DNA of 64,000 nt, from assembly GCA_032622095.1 (NCBI GenBank), contig CP136063.1, positions 220,677,982 through 220,741,981 on the forward strand, in the 5' to 3' direction. The notes beneath the pieces were generated by a model. It was given only the letters and a program-made list of their open reading frames with translations. It ran no database searches and was not told where the DNA came from. Every line of letters starts with the position of its first letter. Position 1 is the stretch's first letter. The DNA is from Siphonodentalium dalli. Its lineage: Eukaryota; Mollusca; Scaphopoda; Gadilida; Siphonodentaliidae. This document shows positions 51,901 to 63,900 of the stretch, piece after piece. The translations under genes were made by a program, and so were the position numbers.

Positions 51901-54900
51901 TCACACTGCATATGGAATTTGACAAAAGTTTTGACATTCCCTTTAGTGATTGAACTACTAAACTTGCCTAATCAATAATTACATATGTATCACATTATGT
52001 GATCATGCCGACATTACTACATAGACAATAATATACAACACTTTACAGTTTCATTCTCTGATCGAGAGTGATGTTTAACCCTGAGGTTCATGACGGGAGC
52101 TGTGCTGGTGCAGTATTAATGATCCTGTGCCAGTGCATTCTCTTATATAAACGGGTCTCCCATAGGGAGCCTCTCATATATAAGAGAATGCACTGGCTTC
52201 AAGATTTATGAAGGGAGCTGTGCTGGTACAGCATTAAAGATGCTGTGCAAGTGCATTCTCTTATATGCGAGTCTGCCATAGGGAGCCTCGCATATATAAG
52301 AGAATGCACTGGCTTACAAGGTTCATGATAGGAGCTGTGCTGGTGCAGCGTTAAAGATTCTGTACCAGTGCATTCTCTTATATATGCGAGTCTCCCGTAA
52401 GGAGCCTCGCATATATAAGAGAATTCATTGGTTTACAAGGTCAAGGTAATATTAATAGGCCAATGCATTCTCTTATATATGCAAGGCTTCCTATGGGAGA
52501 CTCACATATATAAGAGAATGCATTGGCACAGGGTTTTTGCAAAATTTCAAGAAGCCCCAGTCGTGAAAGGGTTAAACAATATTTTGTTTAACCATACTAA
52601 TAAGCACAGCAGGGTTTAATGAAGCATTGAGTGACCTGGCACACCTGAACCTTCAGCTATAATTTGCTTAAATATCCAAGGATACTTCCGTCCGTGGTCA
52701 GAACTCTTTGGAGATATTTTGGATGAGAGCCTTTGGCTGGCCTACTTGTGGCAAGTCACCATACCCGTGTGACCTAGCATGGTCGCAGTGTTGAAATGAT
52801 TCATTGGCTAGCCAGTGTCTCAATAAATTTTCAGTCAATCAATGTTTATACTTTTGATGATTTTGATGTTTGACATTTCCATGTGTTCACTGTAACAAAT
52901 AGACAACATCTGAACTGTTATCCTCAGACATTAGTGTTTTCGATACATTCAAATTATGAACTAACATGATACAAAATGGTGAGCTTAAAAACATGTATGG
53001 CGAGCCATAATTGTTCCATACTAGTACAAGGGTGTCAGTGCCTCAAAGGCTCAATGACATACAAACTGACTATATCAATATGGCGTGCGTCAATTTTCAC
53101 TGATACCGACATACTTCTGCGCTTTCAATCCGTGAATAGTCAAGGTGAACTACTATGCATTTATATTGTAATGTGCCCCGATGCACTGCCAATAGCCTTT
53201 CCAACAGAGTCCATCACTTGGCTCTCTACCTTCTATTTCCACATATAGAAAAGATCAAATGTCAAATAGCCTTCACTCACGTATTTAATAAGCACAGTTA
53301 CAGGCAATGTATTTATATTGCGCAGGGCTGCTGCCACTATAATTTCCATCAGAGCCAACACATGGCTCTTTTCCTTCTATTGCCTCATATCCAATTGATT
53401 ATCGGGCAAATAACAGAAAGGACAGCATTTGTATTGTCACACATATAAAGTGCGGTTACATGAACAGCTTTTATATTTATATTGTGCACGACCACTGCAG
53501 GCCTGCGTATTGGAGGCACACGACGGTTCGGTTCACATGACGGTTGCGAAATCTAGGTTGCGCCAAGGTTGTGTGAGGTTCTCGCGATACTGATTATAAC
53601 TGTTTGTGTAACTTATGGGTACCTAAGGACAACCAGACAGCCGACACATAATAGTATGTTATGGCTTGCGCATATTTTGCATTCCGCAGACCTGCCAGTG
53701 CAAATTTCAGAAGAGTCCAAAACATATCTCTTCTCCTTCTATTACTAAATATCCATATGATTATCTGGTGAATAGAATACCTAAATGATTAACACGAATG
53801 ACAGCTTTTGTATCATCACACATATACAGCGCCGTTCCGCAAGAAGCCTCTATATCGTGTATGACCACTGCCCAGTACCAGTGACTGGCGGGGTGCTACT
53901 ATCGTTGATTCGGAAAACCAATCTTCATGGGCGCACGCCTCAGCACCTGAGCCTTAGGGTGGGGAAGACTCGTCATGTGCCGCTGACAGTGCACCAGCCA
54001 ACCAGCCTTCAGTTCTTCCCAGTTCTTCAGCTCAAGCTCTCATTTTCTCTCACAATGCAGAAGACGGATGTAATTGCATCCGTAATATAATCGTTCGTTG
54101 TGTTTCTCTCTAATTAAATGTCTTTGTGGAATAGACCTCGATACATGCATGTTTAGTTGCACTTTCACATTCCCATACTTTAACTGCGATGGGACCGGTT
54201 TTTAAATATACCTCCAATAGTTTAATATTGAATCAACGGTTACTGTAACCATGCACATTTTGTCAAGAGGGAGAGGGCAAAGTTTAATGCTCGTGAATTA
54301 GAGAATTACAAGTGCATACGGGTGCGAGTACAATTGCTCCTGTCATCTGGGAAGGACTGAGACTTCTGACTCTTCCCCACGGTCCATGGCCCACTCCATT
54401 ACGAGAGTGGGTCTTGTCCCCCTGGAATCATTCTCCCTCGGGATATGTCCAGGCCTGCTCTACCTTCGGAGGACTTTCCGTACGCGTATAAAACATTCTC
54501 CTCACCGTAAGCAAGGGCACCGCGAAAACTGTTCTTGCACAGGAGAAATCGGTTCTCATTGTCCTCTTCGCCGAGAAGTGACAGTATCTTACCTGCAGTT
54601 TAATTTCTAGCAGGTAAGACCACGTGGCCACATAATGAACGGAATTTACCTTATTAACATCATTTTGCATTAACTAACAAAATGTTTTGTGTATTAGGCT
54701 TGCTAATAATTAACAGAATGTCTTGTCTTGCTTATAGTCGACGAGATTCGACTTTGATGGCCACTCACCGTGCGGGTTGCTCAAGAAATAAACGCGGCAA
54801 TATGCGGTATTGTCATTGTTGGATGAGGGCCCGTTGGTCCATGGTTAAACAATTTGAGCAAACGTACCAGTCTTACCTCGGGCCGGACCAGTTCGGCCCC

Positions 54901-57900
54901 CCTGGTCCTGCATCAGCAGACTTTGGGTGGCAGCGTGCAGTTCTCGGAGATTCGGGCAACCAATCCTCCAGAACACCCGCACACTCGCCTTTGGAGGCTG
55001 TTCTGGGTGGGGAAGTCTCGATGTCTGGTGCCGCTCAATGCGCTCCAGCCAAAAGGCCTTCTGACGCTTCCCCACGGCGCTGTGGCCCACCCCATTACGA
55101 GGGTCGGTCTTGTCCCCCTGGAAACGTCATCCCACGTGATACGTCCAGGCCTGCTCCTCTGCCGTCATGGGATCCTAGTGGTATGTCATCGATGTTTATT
55201 CCAGCTTGTCTGGACCACCTGCATTCGGGAGATTCGGTGGGGGGGTTTTCTCTGGTCAAATGGATCCTTCTAATTTTATCTTTTTGCTGACCTTCTGGCA
55301 TTGGGGTGGGCCAAAGCACCTTAACTTCAACTGCGAGAGCATTTATACCTCGTTCGAGCCATTCCTCGAGTGGGCTTCCCTATAGTACCTTATCTCAACC
55401 TGATGCAGGGTGTTCTGTTGCTGTGGTCGATACTGACATGCTTCCTATACTTCTCATGGCGTCTGATGGCTTTGACGACGATGGGCAAGAATCACGGGAT
55501 TCTGTCGTTCCTAAGGAACTCGCTTTGCGTATGGAAACGACATGGGTCGATCTCTTGTACAAAACTTCATCACAGGATATGTGTCAACTGACTTACACAA
55601 CTGTACCAGTCTTTACCTCGGGATGAACCAGTTCGAGCCCCATGGTCCTGCACCAGCAGTCCGTGGCAGGCGGGGTGCCGTTCTCGGAGATTCGGGCAAC
55701 CAATCCTCCAGGACCATCGCACCCGAGCCTTTGGAGGCTGTTCTGTGTGGGGACGACTCGATGTCGCATACTGTCAATAGCGCTTTCTATTTTGGAAGAT
55801 ATCTACAGAAATCACTCTCATCACATGAAAACGAGAAGAAGATGCAGTCAAGTCAGCAGCAGAAGAAGAAGTCTCTACTTGCTCGGTTTCTAGCTGGCGC
55901 GTATGGTGTGGCACTGCCTGGGACGTTTCTTCCTAAAACCAGGGGGGGGGGGGGGCAGGTACAAGCTTGAGCAATACTGGAATCTGAATTTATGAGCTCT
56001 TTCACATAACATATCAAAGCTGCTTCATGACTAAATCACATTTACAGACATCTGTTTTGGAAGAGTACATTCCCGTCAAACTGGAATATTAAATTTATTG
56101 CTCGTTGCCTCCTCCTGGGCTTGCATTCTAATCCATATAGTTCAGTTGAAGGGCTTCTCCTTGGCAGAAAAATATAATTTTTAATATTAAAATTAGTTTT
56201 TCCTCAAGGGAAGCCCGAAACTGAACTATCATAGATCCCTCCCATGGCGGTGCCATTCCCAACCCCGCGACTCGCAAATCTTCTTATTAAAAGTCGGAAA
56301 TAAAACTGGCTAGATGAAATGTTAAGAGCGCGGGATTTGCACGGGACGCATTCATGCGTGAGCTAATCCGATCGCTGATTGACCGGAGTACGCAATAAAC
56401 GGACAATAAATTTAAACCCTCCTGATAACACAAGGCCGAGGATAATAATCCATATAGTTCAGTTTCGGGCTTCCCTTGAGGAAAAACTAATTTTAATATT
56501 AAAAATTATATTTTTTAAGATTTGGTTATTTGTATGCATGTCAGTAATGAGACAATGCACAAGTGAAGTATCCATATAGTATACTTCTACAAAGCCTCCA
56601 CTCCAAATGAAGCCACCGGTTCGGGGGACACTGTGGCCAAGCAGCCTTTTATTAACACTGGCTTCATTACCAAACGCAAGTTGAAAGTACCAATGTATAT
56701 GACATGTGCCTTTAGAAGCACTCCATAAATGTATTCAAAATTGTCTTTTTTGTTCTTGTAGATTGAGAGGCTTCGTGCACTGCTCATGGAACAAGACGAA
56801 TCGAAGTCAAACTTTGAGCATTTTGAGCCTCTGCCCTTACCACTCGACCCGGAGACGAAGGTTAATGGGATCGATGCAGAGAGTGCTAATCTCTTCAAGG
56901 TAACATCACGTTGTTCAATATAGTCTTCAAAAGCTATTCATTATGATTATTTATTGCACACCCATTCGTTCATTTTTGCGAAATACAGCAAAATACAGAA
57001 GATTTCAAAATGTTCAATAAACAAATGTGTATTGTTCTTGAACAATACAAACCGATTACTTCAACAACGTCATTGGTGATATAAACTTTATAACTGAATT
57101 CTTTCAGTAAATGATCAGGTGTAGCCTACATACACATGTAAAGCACACATATGTGACCCACCATATCAAATCCAGTCGTAAGTCGGGATTTTTTTACCCT
57201 GTGCCAATGCATTCTCTTATATATAGGTCGCCTCGCATATATAAGAGAATGCATTGGCCTAACAATTTTTTATCATTTTTTTAAAATAAATGTTTCTTAC
57301 AATTTTTAGGACATAAAATAAAAAACATCCATTACACTGCAGGGAGCCCCACACATATATAGAAGCTCATGTGTGTCTGGGGCTCTGTATGGGTGAAATT
57401 ATAAAATTGTTAAAGAATACAAGAAAAAATTATTAAAATTGTAAAAAATTGTTAGGCCAATGCATTCTCTTATATATGCGAGGCGACCTATGGTCGACTC
57501 GCATATATAAGAGAATGCATTGGCACATGGTAAAAAAAATCCTGACTTACGACTGGATTTGATATGGCGGGTCACATATGTTCAAGTAAGTAAAACAAAA
57601 TGGTCCTAATTTTCAGCATATTACAAGCTACAATCTTCAGAGTGTGCAATAAACATAGAACAACACAGTTGTGTGAACATGTTAACGTTATTTCACGCGT
57701 TTGTCATGCCGCAAGGTAAAACTCGAACCATAGGTTCTCGTTTTACCATCGTGTCACAACAAACTCATGCAATATTGTCAACCAGATCACACACATGTGT
57801 CGTTCTATCTATTTATTACATGCTTGTTCCTAGAAGTGCAGTGTACCAACATCAACCATGAAACCGGAACTATAAAATAAAACCATCATCACACATGACA

Positions 57901-60900
57901 AAACAAGCCCTGTATTTCGGTGTTGAATGGGTCACCATAAATATTTCTCCAAAAAAAATCGCCACAGTGTCGAGTGTTTTGCTTATCGCTCACTAATTAC
58001 ATGCTGCGTATAAACAAAGGATCGGCTCACACAAAGTGTGTTTTGTGGATAATATCACATTCATACTTTCATTATACTATGAGAAACTAAGGCCATTCAA
58101 CAGAGTTTCCTTGTTTCTCATCAGACTTTTTTCTGAGAATGGAGCGGGAGCGCATTTTGTTTTTTGTTTTTTGTATTGTAACTTCTAAGTCAACTCATAG
58201 TAAATTTAGACAATCACCTTTTTGTCATTTAGATGTGTATATGTGGTTAAAATTGGAACATTGGTCAGAAGTTAATGTGAGATGATTTGCACGGGATTTA
58301 AATTATTCACTGGCCCTCCCAGAGTATGACATGAATATTAATGATAGTGCACATTGAACTGCACTACTGCAGAAATCATGGCCAATAGTAAAAAAGCTGT
58401 TAACTTATCAACAGGCCCCGCCCCTGAGTGGCCTACAATCTGTCAATTTAAGATTGATTCATAGCAATATAAAATTGACGTTCCTTAAGTTATAGGTCAG
58501 AAGTTAGTGTTCTTTGTAATAATTATGCCTTCCGATCTGTTGGCCAAGACAAAGCTTTTTGTTTGATATAAGAATAGGACTCCTCACAAAAGACATTATC
58601 CTATTTTTGCGTGGTAGAATCAGTTTCAGTACATACTTAAATCGGGTTTACACAGTTCCAACTTCAATGTTTATTTCTTTCTATACATAGTACTCACATT
58701 CTAGCAAACTTTTGTTCTGACAGCCAAGTATGCTTACCACTTTTAGTTGCTTTATTCTATTGTAAAAAGACCCGACAATGGGTATATGTATATTTTCTGT
58801 AATCAAAATTGCATATGAAAGTACCTGTACTGCATGTACATTGTGATCTATGTACATATCGCGATAAACACCAAAACCACATATTGTTACACCCTAGCAT
58901 TTTAACATTTGACCGACATTTTGTCTTCGCATATGTGCGACATACATCATTTATAAAATTTAAAAAAATTAGAGACGGGTGATAAAATGAGAAACAAGGA
59001 ATCTTTGTTGAATGGCCTAAACTAAAAAAGAAATTGAATCTATGTGAAGAAGTTTCTATAGTGATATTTTGATAATAAAGAAACTTTCCAGAGAAGATGA
59101 GGCCTTAGCAGAATGAGGTCCCCAGAGGGTGAATTTAGTGATGCTAGCCTGCTATGCTGGATAGCGTCACTAAATTCACCCTCTGGGGACCTCATTCTGC
59201 AAATGACAGGCACCTTATTCTCAGGCCTGGTAATGTCTCTTGATACTTTCAATCAAAATCAAATACATATGCTATTTTGCAGAGTGCCTTGATGCCATGC
59301 AGACTCACTTTTAAGACTGTTGAGGGTGGACAGTATGTTACTATATTTAAACACGGAGATGATCCACGGCAGGATCAGCTAATTTTACAAATCATATGTC
59401 TGATGGATCGGGTGAGTTTGTTTTAAGACTGTGATGATGGCAGTATGTTACTATATTTAAACATGGAGATGATCCACGGCAGGATCAGCTAATTTTACAA
59501 ATCATATGTCTGATTGATCGGGTGAGTTTGTTTTAAGACTGTTGAGGTTAGACAGTATGTTACTATATTTAAACATGGAGATGATCCACGGCAGGATCAG
59601 CTAATTTTACAAATCATATGTCTGATGGATCAGGTGAGTTTGTTTTAAGACTGTTGGGAGCAGACAGTATGTTACTATATTTAAACACGGAGATGATCCA
59701 TGGCATGATTAGCTAATTATACAAATCATATGTCTGATGGATCGGGTGAGTTTGTTTTAAGACTGTTGAGGCCAGCAGTATGTTACTATATTTAAACATG
59801 GATATGATCCATGGCATGATTAGCTAATTTTACAAATCATATGTCTGATGGATCGGGTGAGTTTGTTTTAAGACTGTTGGGAGCAGACAGTATGTTACTA
59901 TATTTAAACACAGAGATGATCCATGGCATGATTAGCTAATTTTACAAATCATATGTCTGATGGATCGGGTGAGTTTGTTTTAAGACTGTTGAGGGTGGAC
60001 AGTATGTTACTATATTTAAACATGGAGATGATCCACGGCAGGATCAGCTAATTTTACAAATCATATGTCTGATGGATCGGGTGAGTTTGTTTTAAGACTG
60101 TGATGACGGCAGTATGTTACTATATTTAAACATGGAGATGATCCACGGCAGGATCAGCTAATTTTACAAATCATAATTCTGATGGATCGGGTGAGTTTGT
60201 TTTAAGACTGTTGAGGTTAGACAGTATGTTACTATATTTAAACACGGAGATGATCCATGGCATGATTAGCTAATTATACAAATCATATGTCTGATGGATC
60301 AGGTGAGTTTGTTTTAAGACTGTTGAGGGCGGTCAGTATGTTACTATATTTAAACATGGAGATGATCCATGGCATGATTAGCTAATTATACAAATCATAT
60401 GTCTGATGGATCGGGTGAGTTTGTTTTAAGACTGTTGAGGGCGGTCAGTATGTTACTATATTTAAACATGGAGATGATCCATGGCATGATTAGCTAATTA
60501 TACAAATCGTATGTCTGATGGATCAGGTGAGTTTGTTTTAAGACTGTTGAGGGCGGTCAGTATGTTACTATATTTAAACATGGAGATGATCCATGGCATG
60601 ATTAGCTAATTATACAAATCATATGTCTGATGGATCAGGTGAGTTTGTTTTAAGACTGTGATGACGGCAGTATGTTACTATATTTAAACATGGAGATGAT
60701 CCACGGCAGGATCAGCTAATTTTACAAATCATATGTCTGATGGATCGGGTGAGTTTGTTTTAAGACTGTTGAGGGCAGACAGTATGTTACTATATTTAAA
60801 CACAGAGATGATCCATGGAAGGATCAGCTAATTTTACAAATCATAATTCTGATGGACCGGGTGAGTTTGATGAACTGTATTTAACTTGATTGTTCTACAT

Positions 60901-63900
60901 GAAGCTACTTCAATAATATGTATTCATTATTAGGCATGAGAGATACAACCTGTGCACTGGTGAATTGCGATGTTACTCGGCACACATGTTTCGTATCAAG
61001 GCATAAACAATTGCAGTTTTGCTATATGGTTGAGTACATATTTTTCTCAATTAGTATAAGCAATTTCCAGACTTTCCAAGTTTTTTTTTTCATTGTTTGG
61101 TGCCACAGTTTTGTTAGTAAATGTGCTGACCACAGGGATTTTTCTGACCCAATTCACATATCGCTTATGAAAACAAAGATACTAATATACTTATATACTT
61201 AAATTATTGTAAATTATGGACGAAATATACTACTTCCCCTCCATGTAACACATACTTTGAGCCCCCCCCCCCCAAACTACAGTCATGCAGATATAAACAT
61301 CAAAGCAAAGTTCACAACAATAAAATGAATGATTCAGGAGGGATAACTTTACTTTCCCAAATGTACTCTGGTCAACACATTCATTCCATTATGAAGCCGT
61401 ACGAGGTCAGCCGAGTGATAACACTTGGTCTGTACTTTCGCTTTCATAACTTACTAGCTTGTATCAATTTGCAATGTCAAATAAGTGGGGTGTATCGCTT
61501 CAAAATCTCTTAATACATGGAGGGAAGTCCTATATTGTATATATATATTTCTTTGTTCACCAATTAAATGGACATGGCTCATTCAAGTTTCCAAATTTGT
61601 CTATGTAATTTGGAAGGAGGTATAAGGTAGGTTGAGATATTGAGATAGCGGCTCCATATGCTCTGACCAATACATCCAGCTGTTTTTAATTTATCGTACA
61701 CTAGTGAAATAAATGCTCATAATTTTCACCATATCAGACTAACATGGAATGCTTGTTTGGTGTAAACATTATTTATTTAGTATCCCAGATTTATACAACA
61801 ATTTACAAAATGATGTTAATATATATATATGTATGATAAGTATGATAAGTCTGAGAGAGAAGAGGATTTTACATCAAGCGCCAGGCGCTTATATGGAGCC
61901 ATGCTTGTTTCTGTTCCATGTCGGGAACATGGCTGTTGTTTGTTTGGGTTCGAAACACTATGTTCAAAGTCGTATTTTTTGTAACTTCAGTGCATCTTTC
62001 TGGGACGTATAATACCCGTAGAAAGGTAGATCAAGTATTTATCAACATATTTCGATACCGCGAAAAAAACTCAAATATTATTAAGCGTATTTTTGGAGTG
62101 AAAAACACCATATGGCTTTAAATTAATTTTTATTAATTTCCGTTTTAGCTGCTGAAAAGAGAAAACTTAGACCTGAAGCTGACTCCTTACAAAGTGATAG
62201 CTACAAGCACTAAGCATGGTATGCTGCCGTAACTTTGTTAGATTTATCTGGTCATTTTAAATATTAAAGGTACAAATGTACTCAATATGATTCGATGGTC
62301 CCCATATCATCACACTCCCAACAACAACAACATTTTTTTTAAATGCTGCTTCAGTTATCAGAATCGATTAATTGCCCAAAAATAATGCTAACCACAGTCA
62401 AATATAGTATAAAATTGCCCAAACCTGTTTTTTAACAACATTTTGTTCAACGAAATTGTGCCAATTGATTTTAGAGTTATCCATCTTCATCAGAAATTTG
62501 GTCCAAGACCGTCTTCTCGTTGACTGTTTACTGGGCCACTAAAAATTATTGGTGGTGACAAATAATAGATTTCTAAAATCGATATCTGATCACTCTGAGC
62601 TTTGATGGGTGGATTCCTCGACTCGAATCAAATATTTTTTTACCCCCGAAGCCAAGGAAATAGTAATTTTGCGAGCATTAATTCAGATTATGCATCTTTA
62701 AATACATGAAACAACTAAAATTATTGTACCAAGTGTCGACTCCGAAAATGGATTACACATCTTTGAAGTCACCAGAGTGTCAATGCCATATAAAATATTC
62801 TTAAACCCTTCCATGGTGGGAGCTGTGCTGATGTAGCATTAAAGATCATGTGCCCATGCATTATCTTATATATAAGAGAATGCACTGGCTGACAAGGTCA
62901 AGGTAAATATTGTTAGGCCAAGGCCAAACAACAAAATTTGATTCTCAGGGAATTTTTTTTTTTCAATTAATGAGGGAGCGAGGGTTTTATTTGTATTTTT
63001 TATTTTTTCTGACCATAGACTGGCATTGTAAGCATGGGTTATTATACCTTCCCAGGTCAAAATGTAAGTAGAACTTTGTAATGGATATAAACTAATTTAA
63101 TGTGATATAACGAATGACAAATTATGACATTGTACTACCCACACATCATATAGGGATTACCTAAATGATATATATATGTTGATATCATTTTAACATCGGC
63201 ACTATCATTTTTAACAACATGCAGAACTACCTATCCGATTCATATAAAAATATGGAATGTAAATACAGTCGAAACGAAATGATAAAGTAATCCTCCTAAC
63301 TATCATAAAAAGTCTTGATTCACTTATTAGAGACTGTATATGTACCGCAATGGATGATAGACAAATAACCATCATAAACATTGCCAAAATACACCCTTGT
63401 CAACTGTATTGCGCTCTGGTTTGAGTACCTTCGATCGCAATAGTGTAGCAAGGGGGGAAACTCTATCTTGCAGGGTTACTTACTTACTGTACAAAGGTCT
63501 AACATCCAGCTGATCTTTTACAAAATATTTGAACACACTTGACCAATAAACTTGGTGGTTTGGACAACCTGTGGTGACAATATACCTGATAGTTATTGTT
63601 TGGACAGCCTGTGATGACAATATACCTTATAGTTATAGATGCCTATGGTCTTTTGTTGAATACCCACACATACACCATTGGATTTAGCTCCTATTCGATA
63701 TTTGAAACATAACTAATTTCCGTGTGACAATTTCCTATTTTCGTGTTATTGATTTACAACATCCAAAATCGAAATAAAATGTTCCGATGGCCATTTTTTC
63801 CGATGAGGTTATGCCTGAGAATCAAAACCCTTTTTTTTTTGTGGCCTTATTACAACATTTTTATTTTCTAATTTGCCTCTTTGATAAAAATATTGTTTTT

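Noticed and set aside
54682-55290. 202-codon open frame, the longest in the window
   Set aside because: It lies in a repeated G+C-rich block, overlaps equally open frames in other phases, and has no recognisable domain or splice context; treated as repeat-derived.
59412-60869. Array copies as real alternative (mutually exclusive) exons of PIK3C3
   Set aside because: Copies lack the exon's 5' third, would be separated by introns of only ~15 bp, and many carry in-frame stops; kept as pseudo-exons with decoy donors.
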